Shown here in pieces: positions 35,237-44,114 of a DNA stretch of 64,000 nucleotides (its first letter is position 1; every line of letters starts with the position of its first letter). The stretch covers positions 181,741 through 245,740 of the forward strand of contig NZ_JOEH01000026.1 of NCBI RefSeq assembly GCF_000719095.1, in the 5' to 3' direction. The DNA comes from Streptacidiphilus jeojiense. Its GTDB lineage: Bacteria > Actinomycetota > Actinomycetes > Streptomycetales > Streptomycetaceae. Position numbers and translations under genes: made by a program. The notes beneath the pieces were generated by a model. That model did no database searches, was not told the DNA's origin, and was given only the letters and a program-made list of their open reading frames with translations.

Positions 35237-36523
35237 TCAGGCGATGCCGAGCCGGCGGGCCTCGGCCAGCCACTGCGGGAACTCGCTGAGCAGGCGGTCA
35301 TACAGCTCCGCGTCGGTGATCCGGTCGAAGTCGTCGACCTGGAAGAAGCCGGCGTTGTCGACCACCCGCCCCGGCAGCGTGTCGAAGCGCTCCAGGATGC
35401 CGTAGTCGGACTTGCCCAGCCCGATGAACTGCCAGAACAGCGGCTGGGAGGCGGCCCGGGTGAGCAGCTCCTGGATCTGCCGGCTGCGGTTGATGCCGCC
35501 GTCGGAGAAGAACAGCACCAGCACCGGATCACCGGGACGCTCCGCGTAGTAGTCCAGGATGTCGCGGATCACCTCGGGCTCGTTGTTGCCGCCGAAGACG
35601 TCCACCAGGTAGTCGGGGACGCGGGAGCGTCCGCCCGGCAGCTCCGGGAGCTGACGGTGCCCGGCGCGGATGTAGACGTTGCGCTCGATCCACCCGGCCA
35701 GCTCCGGGACCCTCAGTTCGGGCAGCCGGGCGCAGTGGTCCGCGAAGATCCAGGCGTCCAGGGAGCCGTCGTCGTCCACCACGGCGGCGACCGGGGCCAT
35801 CCGCTCCACCAGGCGGCCCACGGTGCCGCCGTTGTAGAGCGGGCGCATCGACCCCGAGCGGTCCAGCACCAGGGCGACCCGGGCCCGGATCCCGGCGGCA
35901 CCCCGCTTGGCCAGGTTCACCCGCACGATCTCCTTGCGCAGCGAGACCGGGTCGGCGGGGGCGGCGGCCGGCGCGGCCTCGGCCGGGGTCGGTGCCGCGG
36001 TCGGTGCCGCGGTCGGCTGGTCGTCGACGGCGACGCCGAAGTCGGCGGCCAGCCCGGCCAGGCCGGTGTCGTAGCCCTGGCCCAGGGCCCGCAGCCGCCA
36101 GCCGCCCTGGCGCCGGTAGACCTCGCCGAGCAGTAGCAGGGTCTCCCGGCCCGCGGACCGTACCGGGAAGACGGCGGCGACCGCGCCGTCGGCGTCGTGC
36201 AGTTCCAGTGCCAGGTCGCGCACATGGGCGAAGCTGCCGTCGTCCAGGGTCGCCGCGATCACCACCCGCTCCACGCCCGCGGGCAGCCGCTCGGGCTGCA
36301 GCAGCAGGGACTGGCGCCCCGGCGTGCCGCCCTGGAGGCGCACCGCGCCGCCCTCCGCCTCCGGCTGGTTGTAGAACACCAGGTCGGCATCGCTGCGGAC
36401 CTTGCCGCCCGCACCCACCAGCACGGCCGAGGCGTCCAGCACCGAGCCGCAGGACCAGCGGACCACCAGGTCCAGCGAGCCGGAGGGGACAGCGACATTG
36501 GCACCGGGGAGGAGTTCGGTCAT
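35237..36523 (-). CDS. TerD-domain protein fused to a von Willebrand A domain
   Basis: 428 residues. The N-terminal 165 residues form a TerD-type calcium-binding beta-sandwich (LLPGANVAVPSGSLDLVVRW, DLVFYNQPEAEGG, LGEVYRRQGGWRLRALGQGY). A linker of Pro-Thr/Ala repeats (about 170-195) leads to a vWA domain with MIDAS motif VLDRSGSMRPLY, DAWIFADHC and VLVLFFSDGG. This TerD-vWA combination resembles TerF-like proteins of tellurite and stress-response loci, but no other ter genes are present. It is probably cytoplasmic. Confidence 0.9.
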   Translation of the reverse strand: MTELLPGANVAVPSGSLDLVVRWSCGSVLDASAVLVGAGGKVRSDADLVFYNQPEAEGGAVRLQGGTPGRQSLLLQPERLPAGVERVVIAATLDDGSFAHVRDLALELHDADGAVAAVFPVRSAGRETLLLLGEVYRRQGGWRLRALGQGYDTGLAGLAADFGVAVDDQPTAAPTAAPTPAEAAPAAAPADPVSLRKEIVRVNLAKRGAAGIRARVALVLDRSGSMRPLYNGGTVGRLVERMAPVAAVVDDDGSLDAWIFADHCARLPELRVPELAGWIERNVYIRAGHRQLPELPGGRSRVPDYLVDVFGGNNEPEVIRDILDYYAERPGDPVLVLFFSDGGINRSRQIQELLTRAASQPLFWQFIGLGKSDYGILERFDTLPGRVVDNAGFFQVDDFDRITDAELYDRLLSEFPQWLAEARRLGIA

Positions 36524-36645
36524 GGCGGCATTGTTCCGCAGCGCGGGCCCTCACGGCGGCACTTTCCGGGGCGCGGGGTCCGGGCCGGTCGGGCCAGGTC
36601 CGGGGCGCCGGAGGGGTGCCGTTGCCGGTTTCCTAGACTCGGCGG

Positions 36646-37107
36646 GTGACAAAATTCTTCCTCGCTCTGCACATCCTCGCCGCCATCGTCGCCATCGGCC
36701 CGGTCGCCGTGGCGGCCAGCATGTTCCCGCCGGTCGCCCGGCGGGCGCTGGCCGCCCCGGGCGCCGGCGACGCCGAGGCGACGATGGCCGTGCTCTACCG
36801 CATCTGCCGGATCTACGCGCTGGTCGGCATCGCCGTACCGCTGTTCGGCTTCGCCGCGGCCGGGGTGATGAAGGTGACCGGCCAGACCTGGGTGATCGTC
36901 TCCATCGTGCTGACCCTGCTCGCCGCCGCGGTGCTGGGCGCACTGGTGCTGCCGCGCCAGGCCCAGCTGATCGAGGGCGGCCGCGACGGTGCGGCGTCCG
37001 TGAAGGACACCAAGCAGCTGGCGATGTTCGTCGGCATCTTCAACCTGCTCTGGGCCGCCGTCACCATCATCATGATCGTCCGCCCCGGCTCGACCCTGGG
37101 CCACTGA
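36646..37107 (+). CDS. DUF2269-type four-helix membrane protein
   Basis: 153 residues with four hydrophobic segments (FLALHILAAIVAIGPVAVAA, YALVGIAVPLFGFAAAGVM, VIVSIVLTLLAAAVLGALVL, AMFVGIFNLLWAAVTIIMIV). The conserved LHILAAIVAIGP start is typical of DUF2269-like proteins, whose function is unknown. GTG 36646 has TAGACT 6 nt upstream and no ribosome site, fitting the leaderless pattern. Confidence 0.82.
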   Translation: MTKFFLALHILAAIVAIGPVAVAASMFPPVARRALAAPGAGDAEATMAVLYRICRIYALVGIAVPLFGFAAAGVMKVTGQTWVIVSIVLTLLAAAVLGALVLPRQAQLIEGGRDGAASVKDTKQLAMFVGIFNLLWAAVTIIMIVRPGSTLGH

Positions 37108-37110
37108 CCG

Positions 37111-37126
37111 GCCCGCGCAGGCGGGC
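37111..37126 (+). terminator. Short GC hairpin after the membrane protein
   Basis: GCCCGC-GCAG-GCGGGC is exact, 4 bases after the stop. It is a small stem, and termination is only a suggestion. Confidence 0.4.
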
Positions 37127-37293
37127 GGCCCTCGACGGGGTCAGGAGTGTCAGGTCCGACTGATGACGGCCGTGCCGGTGCGGCCTCCGTCGACGTCGAC
37201 CACGGTGCCGACTCGCAGGGAAACGTGCTCCCGGCTGATCGGGTGGCAGTCTTGTGGTCCGACCGGCGGACGAGGACGGGTGAACGGACGACC

Positions 37294-37920
37294 ATGGGTG
37301 ACGCGGAGCTGTGGGGCATGGTGCATGCGGAGCGGGCGGCGCTGGCCGAGGATCTGGCGGGGCTGGAGGACGTGCAGTGGAGCACGGAATCGCTGTGCAC
37401 CGGGTTCACGGTCCGTCAGGTCGTGGCGCATCTGACGGCGGGGGCGAGGCTGGGGCCGGCGCGCTGGATGGCCGGCGTGATCCGGTGCCGGTTCGACTTC
37501 GACGCACAGAACGCGTACCGGCTGGCCCAGCAACTGGGGGCCGACGCCGGTGAGACGCTGGAACGGTTCCGCCGCTCGGTCACCAGCACCACCAAGCCGC
37601 CGGTCCCGGTCGTGGCGGTGCTGGGCGAAGCGGTCGTGCACGGCGAGGACGTCCGCCACCCGCTGGGCCTGCGACGCGACTACCCGATCGCCGCGTTGAC
37701 CCGGGTCGCCGAGTACTACCAGCGCACCAACATGACCGTGCCGAGCAAGCGACGGACGCAGGGGCTGCGGCTGTCCGCGACCGACGGACCGTTCGCCGCT
37801 GGCCCGCAGGACGGCGCACAGGTCAACGGCAGCACGCTCGCGTTGGTCATGGCGATGGCAGGACGGTCGGCGTATCGCGCCCAGTTGGCGGGTGACGGAG
37901 CGCCGGCCATCGCGGACTGA
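37294..37920 (+). CDS. Maleylpyruvate-isomerase-like (mycothiol-dependent, DinB-fold) protein
   Basis: 208 residues. The N-terminal four-helix bundle has the metal ligands expected for the family: His in RQVVAHLTAGARLG and Glu/His in LGEAVVHGEDVRHPLG. The family uses mycothiol as thiol cofactor in actinobacteria; the actual reaction here is unknown. I start at ATG 37294, where homology begins; the frame is open further upstream and there is no clear ribosome site, so the start is uncertain. Confidence 0.82.
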   Translation: MGDAELWGMVHAERAALAEDLAGLEDVQWSTESLCTGFTVRQVVAHLTAGARLGPARWMAGVIRCRFDFDAQNAYRLAQQLGADAGETLERFRRSVTSTTKPPVPVVAVLGEAVVHGEDVRHPLGLRRDYPIAALTRVAEYYQRTNMTVPSKRRTQGLRLSATDGPFAAGPQDGAQVNGSTLALVMAMAGRSAYRAQLAGDGAPAIAD

Positions 37921-37977
37921 GCCCGAAGCCGCGACCGCCCTCGGCCCGGTGGCCGTCGACTCCGTGGGCCGTCGCGG

Positions 37978-38841
37978 TCACCCGCGCGGCGGTCCCTGCT
38001 CGATCCTGCGCAGCAGTGGCTCGGCGCGGTCCAGGTCCTCGCCCCAGGGGATGCGTTCGTCCCACCAGGTGGCCCCGGCGTCGGCGCGTGCCGCGACCAG
38101 ATCCCGGCCGGCGGTCCCGGTGGGGCTCGCACCGCCGACGACGATGTCGAACGGACGGTCCGTCAGTCCGTTGTCGGCGCGGCAGGTTCGGAGGAAGCGC
38201 ACGAGCTCCCGCACCTGGCCCAGGTCCGGTGGTCGTGCGGCCTGCCAGCCGGCCATGATCGGGATGGCTCCGTCCCAGCGTGCCGCTCGGCGCATCGGTG
38301 CCTTGTTGGGCCAGACCCCGCCGACCCAGATCGGGACCCGTGGTTGCTGGACCGGGGTGGGCCGGAACACCACGTCGTCGATGGTGGTGTGCTTGCCGCG
38401 GTAGCTCACCGGCCCACCGGACCAGAGCAGGTCCAGTGCGTGCAGGCCCTCGTCGAGGCGTTCGGCGAGCACCCGGGCGTCGGTGGTCTCGCCGAAGCTG
38501 CCGTACTCGTCGGCGATGGGAGCGCCCAGACCGGTGCCGAGGACGACGCGTCCGCCGGTCAGCCGGTCCAGGGTGGTCACCTCCCTGGCGAGTTTGGCCG
38601 GCCGGCGCCGGGCCACGGGGGTGACCGCGGTACCCAGCCGGATCCGGCGCGTTGCCAGCGCCGCGACGGTGAGCAGGATCCAGGGATCGGCGATGTCCCG
38701 GTGCAGGGCCTTCTGTTCGACCACGTGGTCCCACACCAGCACCGCGTCCCATCCGGCCGCCTCGGACCGACGGGCGACCTCGGCGAAGACCTCGGGCCGG
38801 GCGAACTCGCCGAAGTTGGGAACGCTGACGGAGTAATGCAT
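37978..38841 (-). CDS. LLM-class flavin-dependent (F420/FMN) oxidoreductase
   Basis: 287 residues from the ATG of MHYSVSVPNFGEF; an upstream in-frame ATG would add 14 unlikely residues. It has a luciferase-like TIM barrel with AEVARRSEAAGWDAVLVWDHV, PWILLTVAALATRRIRLGTAVTPVARRRP, LTGGRVVLGTGLG and PRVPIWVGGVWPNKAP. The family includes F420-dependent dehydrogenases and FMN monooxygenases, and the cofactor cannot be decided by eye. It ends 45 bp after the ABC exporter start and may be co-transcribed with it. Confidence 0.88.
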   Translation of the reverse strand: MHYSVSVPNFGEFARPEVFAEVARRSEAAGWDAVLVWDHVVEQKALHRDIADPWILLTVAALATRRIRLGTAVTPVARRRPAKLAREVTTLDRLTGGRVVLGTGLGAPIADEYGSFGETTDARVLAERLDEGLHALDLLWSGGPVSYRGKHTTIDDVVFRPTPVQQPRVPIWVGGVWPNKAPMRRAARWDGAIPIMAGWQAARPPDLGQVRELVRFLRTCRADNGLTDRPFDIVVGGASPTGTAGRDLVAARADAGATWWDERIPWGEDLDRAEPLLRRIEQGPPRG

Positions 38842-38886
38842 GACCCCCACCCTGCCACCTGGCACTGACAGGAGCGGGGGCACGCG

Positions 38887-40650
38887 TCAGGCGATGTTGG
38901 CGGCGTGGATGTCGGCGTACTCGCCGCCGTGGTGCAGCAGTTGGTCGTGCGTGCCGATCTCGGCGATCCGGCCGGCGCGCATGGTGACGATCCGGTCCGC
39001 GCCACGGATGGTGGACAGCCGGTGGGCGACCACGAAGGTGGTGCGTCCGTGCATCAGCCGCGCCAGCGCCTCCTGGACCAGGGCCTCGGCGCGCAGGTCC
39101 AGGGCCGAGGTGGCCTCGTCCAGGATGAGGATGCGGGGGTCGCGGATCAGTGCGCGGGCGATGGCCAGGCGCTGCTTCTGCCCGCCGGACAGCCGCGCGC
39201 CGCGTTCGCCGACCACGGTGTCGATTCCCGCGGGCAGCCGGTCCACGAACTCCAGGGCGTTGGCGTCGCGGAGGGCGTCGCGCACCTTCTCCTCGGGGAG
39301 TTCGCCCATGCCGTAGCCGACGTTCTCGCGGATGCTCCCCTCGAACAGGATCGGCTCCTGGGGGACGATGGACAGGGAGCGGCGGAAGGTGCGCAGGTCC
39401 AGGGTCTCCATGTCGACGCCGTCCAGGAGGATGCGCCCGGTGCTGGGGCGCAGGAATCCGATGGCGAGGTTGAGCACGGTGGACTTGCCGGCGCCGGACG
39501 CGCCGACCAGGGCCACGGTCTCGCCCGGCGCGATGTCGAGGCTGAAGTCCGCGACGGAGGGGTCGGCGGCTTCGGGGTAGGTGTAGCCGACCGCCTCGAA
39601 GCGGACGGCGCCGGTGACGGCGGCGACCTCCGCCTTGCCGGCGTTGCTCTCCAGGTCGGGGGCCTGCAGGACCTCGCCGATGGACCGCACGGACTCCAGC
39701 CCCTTGCTGATGGTCGGCGCCAGGTTGATCAGCGCGGTCACTGCGGCGGTGAGCGTGGTGAAGAAGGCGCTGAGCATCACCACGTCGCCCGCGGTGACCC
39801 CGAACGCACCGCTGTAGGCGACCTGGGCCGCCACCGCCAGGCAGCCCACGCCGAGGGCGTTGAGGGTCACCCAGGACAGCGCTCCGAAGCGGCCGTTGAG
39901 CAGGTCCAGGCGCAACCCGGCGCCCTGGACCTGGTGCAGGGTTCCGTCGACGCGCCTGATGGCGTCCTGCTCCAGTCCGTGGGCGCGGGTGATCGGGATC
40001 AGCGAGGTCATCTCGATCACCCGCGAGGACAGGACTTCGACCTCCTGGCGGAAGAACTCGTTGTGGCTGCGCAGCCGCGACCGCAGCCGCATGACCAGGG
40101 TCGCGGCGGCCGGGACGACGATCAGGAAGACGGGCAGGAACACCGGGGTTCGGGCGGCGATGACGGCCAGACCGCCGAGCAGGCTGCAGATCGCGGCCAG
40201 CCCGCCGTCGGCGGACTGCTGGACCATCTGCTCCACGGTCTCCACGTCGCGGACCACCTTGGTCTGCAGCACCCCGGCGCTGACCCGGGAGTGGTAGCCG
40301 ATGGACAGTTCCTGCAGCCGGCGGCAGATCGCCGAGCGCAGCCCCGTGCTCATCCGCCGGATGGACCGGCTGTAGCAGCGGACGTAGAGCAGGTGGCCGG
40401 GGAAGTTGAGCAGCAGCAGGGCGAACAGCAGCCCGCAGTTGAGCCAGAGTTGGGTGAGGGGTCCGTGGCTGACCACGATGTCGATGACGTTGGCGGTGAC
40501 CACGGGCAGCAGCCAGGTGGGGCTGTGCTTGACGGCGAAGGCGGCGGTGCCGAGGGCGAGACGGCCCCGGTCCTCGCGGAGCAGGTAGAGCAGGGTGCGC
40601 AGCGGGTTCTCGCCGCGGTAGTGGTGGTCGAGCGGACTGGACGACGTCAC
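38887..40650 (-). CDS. ABC exporter (fused membrane and ATPase domains)
   Basis: 587 residues. A six-helix exporter domain (about 20-325) precedes an ATPase domain with Walker A VGASGAGKST, signature LSGGQKQRLAIARAL and Walker B ILILDEATSALD. The start is GTG with GGGAGAG upstream. As a half-transporter it should work as a homodimer, exporting lipid, peptide or drug; the cargo is unknown. Confidence 0.93.
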   Translation of the reverse strand: MTSSSPLDHHYRGENPLRTLLYLLREDRGRLALGTAAFAVKHSPTWLLPVVTANVIDIVVSHGPLTQLWLNCGLLFALLLLNFPGHLLYVRCYSRSIRRMSTGLRSAICRRLQELSIGYHSRVSAGVLQTKVVRDVETVEQMVQQSADGGLAAICSLLGGLAVIAARTPVFLPVFLIVVPAAATLVMRLRSRLRSHNEFFRQEVEVLSSRVIEMTSLIPITRAHGLEQDAIRRVDGTLHQVQGAGLRLDLLNGRFGALSWVTLNALGVGCLAVAAQVAYSGAFGVTAGDVVMLSAFFTTLTAAVTALINLAPTISKGLESVRSIGEVLQAPDLESNAGKAEVAAVTGAVRFEAVGYTYPEAADPSVADFSLDIAPGETVALVGASGAGKSTVLNLAIGFLRPSTGRILLDGVDMETLDLRTFRRSLSIVPQEPILFEGSIRENVGYGMGELPEEKVRDALRDANALEFVDRLPAGIDTVVGERGARLSGGQKQRLAIARALIRDPRILILDEATSALDLRAEALVQEALARLMHGRTTFVVAHRLSTIRGADRIVTMRAGRIAEIGTHDQLLHHGGEYADIHAANIA

Positions 40651-40914
40651 GAAGGCTCTCCCGGCATGCAGTTCGGGAACTGAGTGATGGGTGCGGAGCG
40701 AGGGCAGCGAGCAGGCACGACGTTGGGCCGCGGACAGCCTAGAACACCTGGACGACGCGTCGACGGGCGCCGCGGTCCGATCTCGAATCGGTAACGGGTA
40801 TGGACCAAAAGTACGGTCGTGTTCATGCCGCAGACATTCCGGTCCGCGCGGCCCGTCACCTTGCCGCCGGACATTGGCGTGGCCCCTTGCTGCCCCCGTC
40901 CTCCGGAGGTCCCC

Positions 40915-42876
40915 GTGCCCGCCCTGTCCCGCCGTACCTTCCTCGGCTCAGCCGCCGCGGCCACCGCCGCAGTGGGCGCCAACGTCCTGCCGGCGTCGCT
41001 GGTCAAGGCCGCCGCGGCCCCGGCCGCCGCGGGCTCCATCAGCGACATCGCCCACGTGGTGATCTTCATGCAGGAGAACCGCTCCTTCGACCACTACTAC
41101 GGCAGGCTCTCCGGCGTCCGGGGCTTCGGCGACACCTCGCTGCTGCGCTTCCCGAGCGGCTCCGACGTGTTCCACCAGACCACCAGCGGACCCAGCGGCG
41201 GCAGCGTGCTGCTGCCCTGGCACCTGGACACCAGCACCACCAACGCCCAGCGCATCGTGGACCTGGACCACTCCTGGTCCGGCACCCACTCGGCCTGGAA
41301 CAGCGGCCTGTACAACAACTGGATCCCCGCCAAGACCAAGACCACCATGGGCTACTACGGCCGCAACGACATCCCCTGGCAGTACGCCCTGGCGGACGCG
41401 TTCACCGTCTGCGACAGCTACTTCTGCTCCGTGCAGGGGCCGACCAACCCCAACCGGCTGTACCAGTGGACCGGTTGGATCGACCCCAACGGCACCGCCG
41501 GCGGACCGGTGACCGACAACAGCGAGAAGGGCTACACCTGGACCACCTATCCGGAGCGGCTCCAGGCCGCCGGACTGACCTGGAAGGTCTACCAGGAGGC
41601 CGACAACTACGACGACAACCCGCTGGCCTGGTTCACCCAGTTCAAGACCGCCTCGCCGAGCTCCGCCCTCTACACCCGCGGCATGGCCCGATCCGCCGAC
41701 TCCGTCGCCGACTTCGCCGCGGACGTCGCCAACGGCCGCCTGCCGCAGGTCTCCTGGGTGGTCGCCCCGGCCGCCAAGTCCGAGCACCCGGCCAACCCGC
41801 CGGCCTACGGCGCCAACTACGTCAACGGCATCCTGGACGCCCTCGCCTCCGACCCGGCCACCTGGGCCAAGACCGTGGTCTTCCTCAACTTCGACGAGAA
41901 CGACGGCTTCTTCGACCACGTCGCCCCGCCGGTGCCGCCGACCGGCACCGCCGACGAGTTCATCAGCGGCAACCCGATCGGGCTGGGCCCGCGCGTGCCG
42001 ATGACCGTCATCTCGCCCTGGAGCAGCGGCGGCAGGGTCTGCTCGCAGACCTTCGACCACACCTCGGTGCTGCAGTTCGTGGAACGCTGGAGCGGGGTCA
42101 CCGAGCCCAACATCTCCGCCTGGCGCCGCCAGGTCTGCGGCGACCTCACCTCGGCCTTCAGCTTCTCCACCGCCGGCACCGCCTTCCCCACCACCCTGCC
42201 CGACACCGCCGCACTGGTCGCCGCCTGCGACGCGGAGAAGTCCCTGCCGGCCGCCACCGCACCGTCCAGCTCCACCCTGCCGGCCCAGGAGAGCGGCGAC
42301 CGTCCGGCGCTGCCGATCGGCTACCGCTTCGACACCACCTCGTGGACCGACACCTCCACCAACCGGATCTGGTTCAAGACCGTCGCCAACGGCAGCCTGG
42401 GCGGCGGCTTCACGGCCTACGCCGTCAACCACCGCACCTACGCGGCCTGGCGCTACACCTGCGCGGCGGGCGGCAGCATCTCCGACTACTTCAGCGCCCT
42501 GACCTACGGCGGCGGCCTCTACGACTTCGACGTGCACGGCCCGGACGGCTACCTGCGCGGCTTCCAGGGCGACGTCCGCACCTGGACCAGCACCACCAAG
42601 GCCCACCCGGAGGCCTATGTCGTCGACAACGCCGACGGCGCCACGCAGACCCTGCACCTCACCAACGCGGGGACCGTCGCGGCGGTCTTCACCGTCGGCG
42701 TGAACGTCGCCCAGGGCGCGTCCGGCGGGTCCGTCCGGAGCGTCACCGTCGCCGCCGGCGGCAGCTGGACCGGCACCCTGGCCAGCACGGCCGGTCGCTA
42801 CGACTACACGGTCACCGCCAACGTCGGCGACGGCTTCGCCCGCCGCTTCGCCGGCCGCCAGTACCAGGGCAGCTGA
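40915..42876 (+). CDS. Tat-exported phosphocholine-type phospholipase C
   Basis: 653 residues. I choose GTG 40915, with GGAGGT 4 bases upstream; it gives a twin-arginine signal, SRRTFLGSAAAATAAVG, whereas earlier starts bury it. The phosphoesterase domain (about 45-435) begins IAHVVIFMQENRSFDHYYG, the signature of the acid-phosphatase/phospholipase C (PlcN/PlcH) family, and contains NFDENDGFFDHVAPP. Two C-terminal beta-domains of about 90 residues (DUF756 type) follow. Enzymes of this family are secreted folded and hydrolyse phosphatidylcholine or sphingomyelin. It converges on a secreted SGNH lipase gene, so two lipid-degrading enzymes face each other. Confidence 0.92.
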   Translation: MPALSRRTFLGSAAAATAAVGANVLPASLVKAAAAPAAAGSISDIAHVVIFMQENRSFDHYYGRLSGVRGFGDTSLLRFPSGSDVFHQTTSGPSGGSVLLPWHLDTSTTNAQRIVDLDHSWSGTHSAWNSGLYNNWIPAKTKTTMGYYGRNDIPWQYALADAFTVCDSYFCSVQGPTNPNRLYQWTGWIDPNGTAGGPVTDNSEKGYTWTTYPERLQAAGLTWKVYQEADNYDDNPLAWFTQFKTASPSSALYTRGMARSADSVADFAADVANGRLPQVSWVVAPAAKSEHPANPPAYGANYVNGILDALASDPATWAKTVVFLNFDENDGFFDHVAPPVPPTGTADEFISGNPIGLGPRVPMTVISPWSSGGRVCSQTFDHTSVLQFVERWSGVTEPNISAWRRQVCGDLTSAFSFSTAGTAFPTTLPDTAALVAACDAEKSLPAATAPSSSTLPAQESGDRPALPIGYRFDTTSWTDTSTNRIWFKTVANGSLGGGFTAYAVNHRTYAAWRYTCAAGGSISDYFSALTYGGGLYDFDVHGPDGYLRGFQGDVRTWTSTTKAHPEAYVVDNADGATQTLHLTNAGTVAAVFTVGVNVAQGASGGSVRSVTVAAGGSWTGTLASTAGRYDYTVTANVGDGFARRFAGRQYQGS

Positions 42877-42881
42877 CGCAG

Positions 42882-42941
42882 GGTCCGTTCCACCGCAGGT
42901 CCGTTCCACCGCAGGTCCGTTCCACCGCAGGTCCGTTCCAC
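42882..42941. repeat. Intergenic 16-bp tandem repeat
   Basis: The unit ggtccgttccaccgca occurs 3.75 times without mismatch, starting 5 bases after the phospholipase stop codon and ending next to the terminator hairpin. Not coding. Perfect identity suggests recent expansion. Confidence 0.9.
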
Positions 42942-42943
42942 GA

Positions 42944-42972
42944 CCGGGCCCGGGGTTGCTCCCCGGGCCCGG
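42944..42972. terminator. Bidirectional terminator between convergent lipase genes
   Basis: CCGGGCCCGGGG pairs exactly with CCCCGGGCCCGG around a TTGCT loop (12-bp stem), between the phospholipase and SGNH-lipase stops. Confidence 0.85.
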
Positions 42973-42980
42973 CACACCGC

Positions 42981-43868
42981 TCAGCCGAGACCGAGCACCG
43001 TGGCGACCTGGTCCGCCATCTTGGACTCGCCCAGGGCGTTCGGGTGGACCGGCACGTAGTTGGTCCCGAACAGCAGCGGCTCGATCCAGCGGGTGCCGGC
43101 CGGCCGGCAGGCGTCGTGCCCGTTGGAGACGGCCGACATGTCGATGTAGGTGGCGCCGGTGGCCTGCGCCGCACGCTGCACGGCGGCGTTGAGGTGGCCC
43201 TCCAGCTCCCGCAGGTAGGGGATGTCACCGGAGGCGATCGGCAGCTTGGCGAAGCAGCCCGGGACGGCCGTGGCCGGCACGATCCAGGGGTAGCCGACGA
43301 TGGCGACGCGGGCGTTGGGTGCCTTGGCCCGCACCGCGGTGAGCGCGGCGACCAGCGCCGGATAGGTGCTGGAGTCGATCGAGTCGTCGAAGCTGGAGCC
43401 GTAGAGGGACTGGCACGGGTGGCCGATGCCGAGGGTCAGCACACCCGCCGAGCCGCAGGCGAGGATGGCGTCGATGAAGGTGTTGTTGTCGTTGCCGCCG
43501 ATGGTCATGGTGACCAGGTCGGTGCTGCTGCTCAGCGCGTCGAGCTGCGGCGCGACCCCGGGGTACTGCGAGCCGGCGTAGTCCTTGGTCTCCGCGCCGC
43601 CGCAGGTCACGTCGGTGAGCTGGGCCCCGATCCGGGCGGCGAGGTCGTGCGGGTAGTTCGCCGTGGATCTGGCGCACTCCAGCGCGGCGCTCGGGTCCAG
43701 CGGGAGCACGCCCGAGCCGGCGCTGTAGCTGTCGCCCATGGCGACGTAGTCGACGGGGGTGGCCGTCGCCGCCCGGGCGGGCGCGGCCAGGGCGAGGCCG
43801 CCGGTCATCGCGGCCGCGACGGCGAGGACGGCGAGGCGCCAGGGGCGGGAGTGGGTACGGATCGACAT
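42981..43868 (-). CDS. Secreted SGNH-hydrolase lipase/esterase
   Basis: 295 residues with AAGGAGA before the ATG and a signal peptide ending near APARA. Block I is VAMGDSYSAGSG with nucleophile Ser47, block III is TIGGNDNN, and block V is VPVHPNALGESKMAD with the catalytic His. The six or more Cys residues fit the disulphide-stabilised Streptomyces lipase/esterase group (like the S. rimosus and S. coelicolor SGNH lipases). It acts outside the cell on esters or lipids. Confidence 0.92.
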   Translation of the reverse strand: MSIRTHSRPWRLAVLAVAAAMTGGLALAAPARAATATPVDYVAMGDSYSAGSGVLPLDPSAALECARSTANYPHDLAARIGAQLTDVTCGGAETKDYAGSQYPGVAPQLDALSSSTDLVTMTIGGNDNNTFIDAILACGSAGVLTLGIGHPCQSLYGSSFDDSIDSSTYPALVAALTAVRAKAPNARVAIVGYPWIVPATAVPGCFAKLPIASGDIPYLRELEGHLNAAVQRAAQATGATYIDMSAVSNGHDACRPAGTRWIEPLLFGTNYVPVHPNALGESKMADQVATVLGLG

Positions 43869-44012
43869 GCTGGTCTCCTTGAGTGCGGGGGTGGGTCCGT
43901 ACAGGAGGTGCGGGTGCGACCGGCGCGGGGCATGGGGATGCCCGGTATCCGGGGTGTCCGGCTGATGACATGGGCGTTTCGGCTAAGTTACCGATGGGGA
44001 AGTTACCGACCG

Positions 44013-44038
44013 GTCAGAACGTTGGCAAGGGTTCTGAC
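44013..44038. promoter_or_regulatory. Inverted repeat upstream of the DUF998 gene
   Basis: GTCAGAAC-N10-GTTCTGAC is exact, flanked by ACCGGT on both sides (44009-44014 and 44042-44047) and preceded by two copies of AAGTTACCGA at 15-bp spacing. It lies in the 246-bp divergent region between the SGNH lipase and the DUF998 gene and is a good candidate for a regulator site. Confidence 0.5.
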
Positions 44039-44114
44039 ACGACCGGTGCGCGGGCGCGGCGCAGCCCGCTCCGCCCGACATGTGAGGGACGGCCGGCCGT
44101 CCTACCGTAGAGAG

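Noticed and set aside
42882..42941. Short tandem repeat as a CRISPR array
   Set aside because: The units are contiguous with no spacers and too short, and no cas genes are present.
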